Source: Arthrobacter gandavensis (GTDB taxonomy: Bacteria; Actinomycetota; Actinomycetes; Actinomycetales; Micrococcaceae). Taken from it: a stretch of 64,000 nt of DNA. A program made the translations under genes and the position numbers. Shown piece after piece: positions 33,521 to 42,102 of the stretch. The stretch lies in the NCBI RefSeq assembly GCF_015355785.1, contig NZ_JADKYW010000005.1, positions 775,468-839,467 of the forward strand, given 5' to 3'. Every line of letters begins with the position of its first letter. Within the stretch, counting starts at the first letter, position 1. Under the pieces are notes generated by a model that was not told where the DNA came from, ran no database searches, and saw only the letters and a program-made list of their open reading frames with translations.

Positions 33521-35500
33521 ATGAGTTCCACTAATCTGCAGGATGCCCAAAACACCGGCGAGGACGATTCGGTCCGGCGGCTCCGGGAACGCAAGGTCAG
33601 CGAAAAGGACGCCCGCGACGTAGCAGAGGCGTCCCGTATCACCGACGAACAGCGGCCCAGCTTCGCCAAGGGAATTTACCTCGGCGACTTCAACCTCTCG
33701 CTGATCCGGCCGCATCCGGCACCGGACCCCGGCGAAACAGCCCGTTCGGAGAAGTTCCTCGCGGACCTGACGGAGTACTGCGCCACCATGGACGGCCAGC
33801 TGATCGAGCGCACCGGGGTGATTCCGGATGAGTATCTGGCGGGCCTGGCCGGGCTGGGAGTCTTCGGCCTGAAGATTCCGCAGGAGTACGGCGGTCTGGG
33901 GCTCTCCCTGCTCTACTACGGCCGGGCCCTGATGATCCTGGGCACGGTCCACCCCAGCCTGGGCGCCCTCGTCTCGGCCGACCTCTCGATCGGCGTCCCT
34001 GAACCCGTGAAGGTATTCGGCAGCGAGGAACAGCGACGGGAGTACCTGCCGCGCTGCGCCGCCGGGGCAATCACGGCCTTTCTCCTCACCGAACCCGACG
34101 TCGGATCCGACCCGGCCCGCATGCGCACCACGGCCGTTCCCACTGAGGACGGCAGCGAATACGTACTGGACGGCGTGAAGCTCTGGACCACCAACGGCGT
34201 GATCGCCGAACTGGTGGTGGTGATGGCTGCTGTTCCGCCGCGCGACGGCCACAGGGGCGGGATCAGCGCGTTCATCGTGGAGATGGACTCCCCGGGGATC
34301 AGCGTGGAGAACCGCAACAACTTCATGGGCCTGCGCGGGATTGAAAACGGCGTCACCCGGCTGCAGGGAGTGCGGGTTCCCGCGGCCAACCGGGTGGGAC
34401 GCGAAGGCCAGGGCCTCAAGATCGCGCTGACCACCCTGAATACGGGGCGGCTTTCAATTCCGGCGATGTGCGCCGCGGGCGGCAAATGGTCGCTGAAAAT
34501 CGCCCGGGGCTGGTCCAATGCCCGGGAACAGTGGGGCCGCCCGATCGGCCGGCATGAGGCGGTGGGAAAGAAACTGGCGTTCATCGCCGCGACCACCTTC
34601 GCCCTGGAGTCCGTCTTTGAACTCTCAGCCGAAATGGCCGACGCCGGCACCAAGGACATCCGGATCGAGGCTGCGCTTGCCAAACTGTGGGCGAGCGAAA
34701 TGGCGTACAACATTGCCGATGAACTGGTGCAGGTGCGCGGCGGGCGCGGATTCGAAACCGCCGCTTCCCTGGCCGCACGCGGGGAACGGGCGGTGGCCGC
34801 CGAGCAGCAGCTGCGGGACCTGAGGATCAACCGGGTCTTCGAAGGTTCAACGGAAATCATGCACCTGCTCATCGCGCGCGAAGCCGTTGACTCACATTTG
34901 AAGGCCGCCGGTGACCTGGCCGTGGCCGACGCGCCGCTTTCCAGCAAGATGAAGGCCGGAGCGAAGGCCAGCGGTTTCTACGGCAAGTGGCTGCCCACCC
35001 TGGCGGTGGGAAACGGCAACGTCCCGACGTCGTACGCTGAGTTCGGGCCGCTGGCCAGGCACCTGCGCTACGCCGAGCGCGCGTCCCGGAAGCTGGCGCG
35101 CTCCACCTTCTACGGCATGGCCCGCTGGCAGGCCGGGCTGGAGCACCACCAGGCGTTCCTGGGCCGGATCGTGGACATCGGTGCGGAGCTGTTTGCCATG
35201 TCCGCGTCCTGCATGAAGGCTGAAACCATCCGGCGGGGTGACGCCTCCGAAGGTGCCGGCGCGTACGAGCTGGCCGACGCGTTCTGCGCCCAGTCAAGGG
35301 TGCGTGTGGATGCCCTCTTCAGCGAGCTGTGGAGCAATTCGGATGCCGAGGACCACAGGCTTGCCAAGAAGGTCCTGGACGGCCGGTACACCTGGCTGGA
35401 AGAGGGCGTACTAGACCAGTCGGAGGGAACCGGTCCGTGGATATCTCCCACGGCGTCCGACGGCGAGCCGAAGGAGAACCTGCACCGTAAATACCGCTGA
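33521..35500 (+). CDS. acyl-CoA dehydrogenase, long (about 660-residue) type
   Basis: FAD enzyme of beta-oxidation. The 659-residue protein is much longer than medium-chain dehydrogenases; the core (about 85-470) has FLLTEPDVGSDPARMRTTA, the MGLRGIENGVTRLQGVRVP substrate segment and the RGGRGFETAAS and NRVFEGSTEIMH motifs, then a roughly 190-residue C-terminal helical domain as in very-long-chain (VLCAD/ACAD9-like) enzymes. A charged N-terminus of about 45 residues precedes it. GGGGAAAA stands before the ATG. It is monocistronic with a strong terminator. Confidence 0.9.
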   Translation: MSSTNLQDAQNTGEDDSVRRLRERKVSEKDARDVAEASRITDEQRPSFAKGIYLGDFNLSLIRPHPAPDPGETARSEKFLADLTEYCATMDGQLIERTGVIPDEYLAGLAGLGVFGLKIPQEYGGLGLSLLYYGRALMILGTVHPSLGALVSADLSIGVPEPVKVFGSEEQRREYLPRCAAGAITAFLLTEPDVGSDPARMRTTAVPTEDGSEYVLDGVKLWTTNGVIAELVVVMAAVPPRDGHRGGISAFIVEMDSPGISVENRNNFMGLRGIENGVTRLQGVRVPAANRVGREGQGLKIALTTLNTGRLSIPAMCAAGGKWSLKIARGWSNAREQWGRPIGRHEAVGKKLAFIAATTFALESVFELSAEMADAGTKDIRIEAALAKLWASEMAYNIADELVQVRGGRGFETAASLAARGERAVAAEQQLRDLRINRVFEGSTEIMHLLIAREAVDSHLKAAGDLAVADAPLSSKMKAGAKASGFYGKWLPTLAVGNGNVPTSYAEFGPLARHLRYAERASRKLARSTFYGMARWQAGLEHHQAFLGRIVDIGAELFAMSASCMKAETIRRGDASEGAGAYELADAFCAQSRVRVDALFSELWSNSDAEDHRLAKKVLDGRYTWLEEGVLDQSEGTGPWISPTASDGEPKENLHRKYR

Positions 35501-35504
35501 CCGG

Positions 35505-35540
35505 CACGCCTGCCCCGGATCCATATCCGGGGCAGGCGTG
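35505..35540. terminator. bidirectional terminator
   Basis: A perfect 16-bp stem CACGCCTGCCCCGGAT / ATCCGGGGCAGGCGTG with a 4-nt loop between the convergent acyl-CoA dehydrogenase and formamidase genes. Confidence 0.88.
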
Positions 35541-35554
35541 GGCGCGTAGCCGTT

Positions 35555-36811
35555 TTAGCGGCTTGAGGCCCGCGGTGCTCCGATTCCGGGGTCGATCTGG
35601 AACGGCCCGGAAGCCGAAGGCCGCACGTCGAAGTCGAAGATCGACGTCGGAATGTAGACCGTGGAGCACGAGTTGGGGATGTCCACCACGCCGGAGAGCC
35701 TGCCCTCGATCGGGGCGGCGCCCAGCAGCAGGTAGGCCTGCTCCGGGCTGTAGCCGAACTTGGTCAGGTAGTCGATCGCGTGCAGGCAGGCCCGCTGGTA
35801 GGACAGGTGGGAGTCGAGGTAACGCTGCTCGCCGTCGAGGGTTACCGAGGTTCCGGAGAACGCGATCCATTCACTGAACTGCGGGTCCACGTTGCCGGGC
35901 ATGAAGATGGCGTTCTCATGGACCCCGTAGGTGTCCATGCCGCCCTTGATGATGTCCACGCGCAGGTCGATGTACCCGCCCATTTCTATGGCGCCGCAGA
36001 ACGTGATTTCCCCGTCGCCCTGGGAGAAGTGCAGGTCCCCCACGGAGAGGTTGGCACCGTCCACGAACACGGGATAGAAGATCCGCGATCCCTTGGAGAG
36101 GTTCTTGATGTCCTGGTTCCCGCCGTTCTCCCGCGGGGGCGCGGTGCGTGCTGCCTCGCTGCCCACGCGTCCCCAGTTCTCCCGGGGCAGTCCGCCGAGA
36201 ACTGCATGTTCGGCTTCGGGCGGCAGGGCCAGCGGCGGCACCCGGTGCGGGTCTGTGGCAATAAGGTCACCTTCGCGCTTGTTCCATTTTGCCAGCAGCG
36301 AGGCGGACGGCGCTGTTCCCATCAGGCCGGGGTGGATCAGCCCGGTGAAGGAGACACCGGGAACGTGGCGTGAAGTGGCCGTCTGGCCGCTGAAGTCCCA
36401 GATGGCCTTGTAGGCGTCCGGGAACTGGTCGGTGAGGAAGCCTCCGCCGTTCTCCTTCGCGAAAATTCCGGTGTACCCCCAGCCCTGGCCTGCCAGCGGC
36501 CCGGAATCCTCCTGCGGAATCGGGCCCACGTCCAGGATGTCCACTACCAGCAGATCCCCCGGCTTGGCGCCTTCCACCGCGAAAGGCCCGCTGAGCTTGT
36601 GCACGGTCAGCAGCGGAGCGTTGAGAATGTCCTCGGCGGAATCGTCGTTGACGATCGCGCCGTCGAACCATTCCCGGCAGTCCACCCGGAAGGATTCGCC
36701 GGGTTTGATGCCGGCAACCGGCGGTATCTCCGGGTGCCAGCGGTTATGCCCCAGTTTTTCCTGGTCTTCGAATTTTTTGGCTGAATCGAGTGGAAACAGG
36801 TTTTTTGGCAC
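35555..36811 (-). CDS. fmdA: formamidase
   Basis: Hydrolyses formamide to formate and ammonia, in the cytosol. The 418-residue protein matches the acetamidase/formamidase family: HNRWHPEIPPVAGIKPGESFRVDCREWFDGAI, ILDVGPIPQEDSGPLAGQGWGYTGIFAKENGGGFLTDQFP, FTGLIHPGLMGTAPS, VGDLHFSQGDGEITFCGAIEMGG and the C-terminal VVDIPNSCSTVYIPTSIFDFD are all present. The start is GTG 36811, immediately after AAGGAGGAATA. It lies 22 nt downstream of fmdB in the same orientation, as in the classical fmdAB order. Formate produced could leave by the neighbouring OxlT-like transporter (inference). Confidence 0.95.
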   Translation of the reverse strand: MPKNLFPLDSAKKFEDQEKLGHNRWHPEIPPVAGIKPGESFRVDCREWFDGAIVNDDSAEDILNAPLLTVHKLSGPFAVEGAKPGDLLVVDILDVGPIPQEDSGPLAGQGWGYTGIFAKENGGGFLTDQFPDAYKAIWDFSGQTATSRHVPGVSFTGLIHPGLMGTAPSASLLAKWNKREGDLIATDPHRVPPLALPPEAEHAVLGGLPRENWGRVGSEAARTAPPRENGGNQDIKNLSKGSRIFYPVFVDGANLSVGDLHFSQGDGEITFCGAIEMGGYIDLRVDIIKGGMDTYGVHENAIFMPGNVDPQFSEWIAFSGTSVTLDGEQRYLDSHLSYQRACLHAIDYLTKFGYSPEQAYLLLGAAPIEGRLSGVVDIPNSCSTVYIPTSIFDFDVRPSASGPFQIDPGIGAPRASSR

Positions 36812-36833
36812 TATTCCTCCTTATGGACATTCT

Positions 36834-37139
36834 TCAGTCGGGGCGGGGAAGCTTCCGGTGGAGCGGGTTTCGGGTGATCCGGGGGCCGGCCTGATTCCGC
36901 TCGTTCGGGGAGTTCCGCCCGCCCGGGGAGGAAACGACGGCGGGATCCGACGCACTGCGGGCCGTGCTCTCGATGAGCTTGTAGGCACTCGAGGACGCAC
37001 GTGACAGGTTCGGTGCGGTGAATTTCCGTGCTGCCGCACTGCCGCACACCGGGCACGGTTCCGTGTCCCGGGCGCTGCCCATGCGTGCCTGGACCTCAAA
37101 GTCCGCGCAGTCCGCGCACCGGTAGGCGTATAGGGGCAT
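36834..37139 (-). CDS. fmdB: FmdB-family zinc-ribbon regulatory protein
   Basis: A 101-residue protein whose first 40 residues form the FmdB zinc ribbon MPLYAYRC..., with CxxC pairs at Cys8/Cys11 and Cys29/Cys32. The remainder is low-complexity and probably disordered. FmdB was described as a putative regulator of formamidase expression in Methylophilus; the pairing with fmdA here agrees. The ATG follows GAGGTGACTC. It is the first gene of the fmdBA unit. Confidence 0.92.
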   Translation of the reverse strand: MPLYAYRCADCADFEVQARMGSARDTEPCPVCGSAAARKFTAPNLSRASSSAYKLIESTARSASDPAVVSSPGGRNSPNERNQAGPRITRNPLHRKLPRPD

Positions 37140-37325
37140 GAGTCACCTCTCTGCGGGGGCATTTCCCGGCAGCACGATGCCGTTTCGGGTAATGCGCGGA
37201 AACCGGTAAACGCCGGCCGGCATAGTTACCGAAAACCCGTCCGGCGATTGCTGCACACCCTAATGAGCGCTTTGGATAAAGGTCAATGGGGCAGGCCGGC
37301 CGGCGCATTGCCCACTAGCGCCCGA

Positions 37326-38363
37326 CTACGGGACGATGACGGCCCGGCCCAGCAGCTGGTTGTTCTTCAGCTTTTCATAGGCCGCCGGAGCATCCTCGAG
37401 TGAAAAGACTTCGGTGTGCACCCTGATGTTGCCGCCCCTGGCGAGGTCCAGGACTTCGAACAGCTCTGTACGCGATCCCCAGTAGGGTGAGCGAACGGAG
37501 ACGTCCCACGCTGCTCCGGAGACCAGCCCCATCTTCAGGGTTCCGGCGCCTGCGCCGAGGAGTACGTGGTCGCCCTGGGGGCGCACCATTGCCTGGCCCA
37601 GGTCCAGGGTGGCCTGGTTTGCTACGAAGTCGAAGACGGCGTCCACACCCAGTCCGTTGGTGAGGTCGCTGACCATGGTCGCTGCGCCGGACTCGGACGG
37701 GAAGGTGTACTGCGCCCCGACGTCGCTGGCCAGGTTCAGTTTCGCTTCGTCAATGTCCAGGGCAACTACGGTGGCGCTGGTGAGTGCCCGCAGGATCTGG
37801 ATGGCAACGTGGCCCAGCCCGCCCACTCCAATAACGACGGCGGTGGCACCGGAGTGCAGTTTCTCCAGGGATCCCTTGATTCCGTGGTAGGGCGTGAGGC
37901 CCGCGTCGGTCAGGGAAACGTTCTTCACCGGGTCAAGGTCCCCCAGCGGCACCAGGTGCCGGGCGCTGTCCACGATCAGGTATTCGGCCATTGAGCCTGG
38001 TGCGCCCAGTCCGGGAGGGGCAATGCCGTACTTGCCGGCGTTGCGGCAGTAGTTCTCCCGCCCGGACGAACATTCGTAGCAGAGCCCGCAGCCCCACGGA
38101 CCGTAGACGGCCATCGACTGGCCCTCCTCGATGTACTTCACTCCCTGGCCGATTTTGTCCACGACGCCTGCGCCTTCATGGCCGAGGGTCAGCGGCAGCC
38201 CGTAGACGTAATCCTCTTCCGGCAGGGACATAAGGTATTCATCGGAGTGGCATACTCCGGCGGCTGTGACCTTGAGCCGAACCTGCCCGGGCCCGGGCTC
38301 CGGCGTTTCGATTTCCACTACTTCGGGGGCTTGGCCGATGCTGCGGTACTGAAGGGCCTTCAT
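37326..38363 (-). CDS. zinc-dependent NAD(P) alcohol dehydrogenase
   Basis: Medium-chain dehydrogenase of 345 residues. Catalytic zinc ligands are Cys38 (GVCHSDEY) and His62-Glu63 (LGHEGAG); the structural zinc site is the CGLCYECSSGRENYC cluster; the Rossmann motif is VIGVGGLGHVAIQI. It oxidises alcohols to aldehydes (or the reverse). ATG 38363 is preceded by ACAGGAG. It follows the OxlT-like transporter/small-protein pair in the same orientation and precedes fmdBA, suggesting a C1 or short-chain compound theme, though co-transcription is unproven. Confidence 0.9.
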   Translation of the reverse strand: MKALQYRSIGQAPEVVEIETPEPGPGQVRLKVTAAGVCHSDEYLMSLPEEDYVYGLPLTLGHEGAGVVDKIGQGVKYIEEGQSMAVYGPWGCGLCYECSSGRENYCRNAGKYGIAPPGLGAPGSMAEYLIVDSARHLVPLGDLDPVKNVSLTDAGLTPYHGIKGSLEKLHSGATAVVIGVGGLGHVAIQILRALTSATVVALDIDEAKLNLASDVGAQYTFPSESGAATMVSDLTNGLGVDAVFDFVANQATLDLGQAMVRPQGDHVLLGAGAGTLKMGLVSGAAWDVSVRSPYWGSRTELFEVLDLARGGNIRVHTEVFSLEDAPAAYEKLKNNQLLGRAVIVP

Positions 38364-38502
38364 GGCATGCTCCTGTCTCCGCACCGGCAGATCCTGCCCG
38401 CACGGGTGGATGGATTAGCCCCTTAATCCTTGCACCGTCGGGCTGATTCCACAGCCCTGCGGCGCCGTCCACGGCAGCTGGACGGCAACCTCGGGATTTG
38501 GC

Positions 38503-38604
38503 CTATCCGAAGAGCGCCGCCGCTTTGGTCAAGGTCTGGAAAACTCCGTAAGCCAGCGGGATGCCGACCAGCAGCCAGCTAAAGGTCAGTTTCAGGGTGC
38601 TCAT
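38503..38604 (-). CDS. 33-residue single-pass membrane protein, MFS transporter small subunit
   Basis: A tiny gene: ATG at 38604-38602, stop TAG at 38505-38503. The product MSTLKLTFSWLLVGIPLAYG, then VFQTLTKAAALFG, is one membrane helix with a positively charged cytoplasmic start. Its ATG overlaps the stop of the OxlT-like transporter (ATGA), so it is translationally coupled to it. To my recollection genome annotators name such partners MFS transporter small subunit; the role in the transporter is unknown. Strongly supported as a real gene by the overlap, the coupling and its membrane-helix sequence. Confidence 0.85.
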   Translation of the reverse strand: MSTLKLTFSWLLVGIPLAYGVFQTLTKAAALFG

Positions 38605-40037
38605 CGCGTGCCTTCCTCAAGGGGTTCGCTTGCATCGGGGCCATAGGCCTGGTGTTCATCCGCCGCCACGGAAACCTGTTCCCTGGCCGGCTCGTGGTAC
38701 TTCGTGGCAACCGGCTTGATCAGCAGATTGGCTATGAATCCCACGATCAGCAGGCCCACCATGGTCAGCAGCGCCGGCTGGTATGCCTCGGCGGTGAGTT
38801 CGCCGGGAGTGCCCTGCGCATCCAGGAAAGAGTTGACGATCAACGGACCGGCGATCCCCGCGGCAGACCAGGCGGTGAGGAGACGGCCGTGGATGGCACC
38901 GACCTGGAACGTGCCGAAAAGGTCACGCAGATAGGCCGGGACAGTGGCGAATCCGCCGCCATAGAAGGAAAGGATGATGAAGGCCAGCAGCACGTACAGG
39001 ATGGTGGACGTGGAGCCGAACAGGGCCAGCAGTACGTAGCACGCGGCACCTGCACCCAGGTAGACCATGTAGATGCGTTTGCGGCCGATCAGGTCCGAGG
39101 TGGCGGACCAGACAAACCGGCCGCCCATGTTGCCGATCGAGAGCAGTCCCACGAACCCGCCGGCGACCGCCGCTGTGACCAGGGAGGCGCCGTCGGGCTC
39201 CCGGAAGAAGTCCTGGATCATCGGTGCGGCCTGTTCCAGGATGCCGATTCCTGCGGTCACGTTGCAGAAGAGGACAATCCAGACCAGCCAGAACTGGCGG
39301 GTCCTGACGGCGTTCGACGCCGACACGTTGGCGTTGGTGACCAGCGGTTTCCTGGCGACGGTCGCCGGGTCGAATCCCTTGGGCTTCCAGTCGTCCGCGG
39401 GCACCCGGATGGTCCATGCGCCGTAAAGCATATAGACCAGGTAGACGACGCCGAGGGTCAGGAAGAGCTTGCCGACGGCGTCTCCGCTGGCCACCCAGCC
39501 GGGGCTGCCGGAGTCCGGATCGTATAGGGCCAGGAGGGCCGAGGAGAGCGGGCTGGCAATGAGTGCACCGCCGCCGAACCCCATGATGGCCATGCCGGTG
39601 GCCAAACCTGGACGGTCAGGGAACCATTTGATCAGGGTGGACACCGGAGAGATGTAGCCGATGCCCAGCCCAATGCCGCCCAGGAATCCGTAGCCTGCGT
39701 AAAGCAGCCACAGTTGTCCGGTGAAGATGCCCAGTGCGCCGACCATGAATCCGCCGGCCCAGAAAAGCGCCGAGACGAACATTGCCTTCCGCGGACCGTT
39801 GCGGTCCACCCAGGTGCCCATGACAGCCGCCGAGAGTCCGAGCATCACGATGGCGATGGAGAAGATCACGCCAATCTGGGTAAGGCTCGCGTCGAAGTAC
39901 TCCACGAGGGCGGTCTTGTAGACGCTCGTTGCGTACGCCTGTCCGATGCAGAGATGGACGGCGAGGGCCGCCGGAGGGATGAGCCACCGGTTGAATCCCG
40001 GCGGGGCAATAGTGCGGTCACGGTCCAGCCAGCTCAT
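38601..40037 (-). CDS. OFA-family (OxlT-like) MFS transporter
   Basis: A 478-residue twelve-helix transporter of the oxalate/formate antiporter family. It has LPGLxxG-like features of the group: VHLCIGQAYATSVYKTALVEYF in helix 1, GPRKAMFVSALFWAGGFMVGA, the GYGFLGGIGLGIGYISPVSTLIKWFPDRPGLATGMAIMGFGGGAL segment, and NMGGRFVWSATSDLIGRK. Substrates in the family are oxalate, formate and related monocarboxylates. ATG 40037 follows GGGAG; the open frame starts 18 nt earlier. It is coupled to the 33-residue protein and lies near formamidase, which produces formate. Confidence 0.9.
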   Translation of the reverse strand: MSWLDRDRTIAPPGFNRWLIPPAALAVHLCIGQAYATSVYKTALVEYFDASLTQIGVIFSIAIVMLGLSAAVMGTWVDRNGPRKAMFVSALFWAGGFMVGALGIFTGQLWLLYAGYGFLGGIGLGIGYISPVSTLIKWFPDRPGLATGMAIMGFGGGALIASPLSSALLALYDPDSGSPGWVASGDAVGKLFLTLGVVYLVYMLYGAWTIRVPADDWKPKGFDPATVARKPLVTNANVSASNAVRTRQFWLVWIVLFCNVTAGIGILEQAAPMIQDFFREPDGASLVTAAVAGGFVGLLSIGNMGGRFVWSATSDLIGRKRIYMVYLGAGAACYVLLALFGSTSTILYVLLAFIILSFYGGGFATVPAYLRDLFGTFQVGAIHGRLLTAWSAAGIAGPLIVNSFLDAQGTPGELTAEAYQPALLTMVGLLIVGFIANLLIKPVATKYHEPAREQVSVAADEHQAYGPDASEPLEEGTR

Positions 40038-40408
40038 CTGTTCTCCCAATCTCACCCAGCACAGTCATTGGCCGGCCGGTGCCGCCAGGGCAGCACCGGC
40101 CTGTGCGCCCCAGCCTTGCCGATCATCGAGTCCGCACCGCATCGACACGCCGTAATGCGCTGCATCACATGGACCAACCATCCGCAACCTACCGTCGGGT
40201 AACTAATTGGGAAAAACCCTTGCTTTGTTACCAATCAGTAAGTTAGATGTAACCGACATCACATTCCTACTGGCCGGTAGCCCGAGTTCATGACACTCCA
40301 TGACGCGCGGTAAACCCCGCCGGCGCACCACAAAGGCGGAGCCCACAGGCGTACTCCCGCCGCTCAAGCGGTCTCAAGACCGAAGTTGAATCAGAAAAGG
40401 GATATTCA
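40038..40408. other. 371-bp divergent control region
   Basis: No gene. It lies between the divergent transporter and heptad-repeat protein genes and contains AT-rich spots. Visible features are the dyad TTACCAATCAGTAA (40228-40241), GTTAC at 40227 with GTAAC at 40249, and GGTAAC near 40198. The TRATTGG half-sites recur in both orientations. Nothing else is recognised. Confidence 0.6.
40228..40241. promoter_or_regulatory. candidate TetR-type operator dyad
   Basis: TTACCAATCAGTAA is a 14-bp dyad (TTAC/GTAA arms) in the middle of the divergent control region. Similar short palindromes are bound by TetR-family regulators. No matching regulator gene is adjacent. Confidence 0.35.
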
Positions 40409-41962
40409 ATGACGAGTTCCACGTCCGGCCGGTCCACTAACCGGCCGCACACCATTCTGACCGGCCTTCTGGCCGTGTTCCTGGTCTTGCTGCTGGCTTT
40501 CTTTGTGCTTTTCACCAACCAGGTAGCCAACGGCGCCACCCAGCTTTCCGAGGGGGCCGAGCGGGCGTCCTCCGGTGCCGGAGACCTGAAGGAAGGCGCT
40601 GCCGCCGCGAAGGAGGGCGCAGACAAGGTGGCCGCCGGCAGTGAGAAGGTGGACTCCGGGGCCCAGACCCTCGCCCAGGGCATCGGCACGGCGAAGACCG
40701 GCGCGACGTCGCTGAATGACGGCGCTGCCACCCTGAACGACGGCGCTGCTGCCGCGTCCGAGGGAGCCAACAAACTCGCCACCGGTGCCACGAATGCGTA
40801 CACCGGCGCTTCGACGCTGGCCAACGGTGCTTACTCCGCGTCCGAGGGCGCCAACAAGCTCGCCACCGGTGCGACCTCTGCCCGTGAAGGTTCTGATCAG
40901 CTGGCTGCCGGAGCCAACGAGCTTTACACCAAGATGGAGCCGCTGGTCGCCGGTGGAGCGACGCTCCAACAAAAGTCTGTCGACATTCAAACTGGCGTTG
41001 GCGACCTGGCAGCCGGCAGCGACGCCGTCAATGCCGGGATCCAGAAAATGTTTGCTGGTTTGAACTCGCCCCAGACAGCCGGCGATCCTGAATCGAGTGT
41101 GGCAGCTCAGGTGCGGAAGGACTTCGCCGACGGCAAGGGTCGCTCTCAGGGTGCAGCTGACCTCCGCCAGCTTGCTTCCGCGCTTGCCGCTAATCCCTCG
41201 TACGCCCCGTATGCACCGAGAGTCGCCGAAGCCGCCAATAAGCTCGAAGGTTTGGGCCTGACGGTTCTTTCGGTGGACGACGGGCTGAAAGGCACGGGCA
41301 ACACCCCTCCCCCCGGTCTTTCATACGGCGCCGGGGCCGTTTCGCAGGGACTTGGCAACCTACAGGGACAACTCCCCGCATTCGTTGCCGGCGTTGATCA
41401 GGTGTCAGCAGGCATTGCTTCTGCACACACAGGAGCCGGAACGCTGTCCACAGGTGCCCAGAACCTGAACCAGGGACTCGTCACCCTCGAAAGCGGCGCC
41501 TACACCCTCTCCGAAGGCAACGCCAAGCTCGCCAACGGCGCCGGAACGCTGACCAGCGGCCTCGGCACCCTGGAAGCCGGCGCATACTCCCTCTCCGAAG
41601 GCAATGCCAAGCTGGCCGACGGCTCCGGCCGCCTGCTCTCCGGTTCGGATTCCCTCAATGAAGGCATGGTCAAACTCGACGACGGCGCCAAGACGCTCAA
41701 GGACGGCACCACCACGCTGAAGACCGGCGCGGCGGACCTGGCTGAAGGCAACGGGAAGCTCGCCGACGGCACCGTCACGCTCGCCGACGGCAACGGTGAA
41801 ATCTCCGCCGGCGCCGGAACCATGATGGAACGCACCTCGGCCATGACGCCGGGTGAGATCCTCACCTCTCCCGCCATCCTGGCGGTCCTGATCCCGGTGG
41901 CTCTGCTGCTCATCCCGCTGGCCCTGCTGGTCTCTGCCCGCAGCCGCCGCTCACAGCACTAG
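40409..41962 (+). CDS. xxxLxxG heptad-repeat membrane protein (YhgE/Pip-like)
   Basis: A 517-residue protein with one membrane segment at each end (about 14-37 and about 487-507) and a long extracytoplasmic region of seven-residue repeats with G-A-xx-L-xx-G type spacing (for example EGANKLATGATNAYTGASTL, EGNAKLANGAGTL). Repeats cover about 45-200 and 330-480, flanking a non-repeat block about 215-310. Long YhgE/Pip proteins carry this heptad domain, but the usual second transporter-like domain is absent here, so this is a stalk-only form. Local 84-bp duplications are visible. Function is unknown; an exported scaffold or wall-spanning role is possible. AAAAGGG precedes the ATG. Confidence 0.8.
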   Translation: MTSSTSGRSTNRPHTILTGLLAVFLVLLLAFFVLFTNQVANGATQLSEGAERASSGAGDLKEGAAAAKEGADKVAAGSEKVDSGAQTLAQGIGTAKTGATSLNDGAATLNDGAAAASEGANKLATGATNAYTGASTLANGAYSASEGANKLATGATSAREGSDQLAAGANELYTKMEPLVAGGATLQQKSVDIQTGVGDLAAGSDAVNAGIQKMFAGLNSPQTAGDPESSVAAQVRKDFADGKGRSQGAADLRQLASALAANPSYAPYAPRVAEAANKLEGLGLTVLSVDDGLKGTGNTPPPGLSYGAGAVSQGLGNLQGQLPAFVAGVDQVSAGIASAHTGAGTLSTGAQNLNQGLVTLESGAYTLSEGNAKLANGAGTLTSGLGTLEAGAYSLSEGNAKLADGSGRLLSGSDSLNEGMVKLDDGAKTLKDGTTTLKTGAADLAEGNGKLADGTVTLADGNGEISAGAGTMMERTSAMTPGEILTSPAILAVLIPVALLLIPLALLVSARSRRSQH

Positions 41963-41995
41963 AGCGACGCGCGGATAAGCGCACCACCGACGAAG

Positions 41996-42036
41996 GAAAG
42001 GCCGGACACGCCCTGCGGGGAAGTGTCCGGCCTTTC
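41996..42036 (+). terminator. terminator after the heptad-repeat gene
   Basis: A 14-bp perfect stem GAAAGGCCGGACAC / GTGTCCGGCCTTTC with a 13-nt loop, followed by T-rich sequence. Confidence 0.85.
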
Positions 42037-42102
42037 TACTCGCCGGCTGCAGGGCGGAGGAGCTGTCTTGGAGGCGCCGGAACGTGGAACTAGAGTTCAC
42101 CC

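Noticed and set aside
40754-41620. Regularly spaced repeats suggesting a CRISPR-like array
   Set aside because: The repeats are in frame, encode heptads of one protein and have no unique spacers. No cas genes are present.
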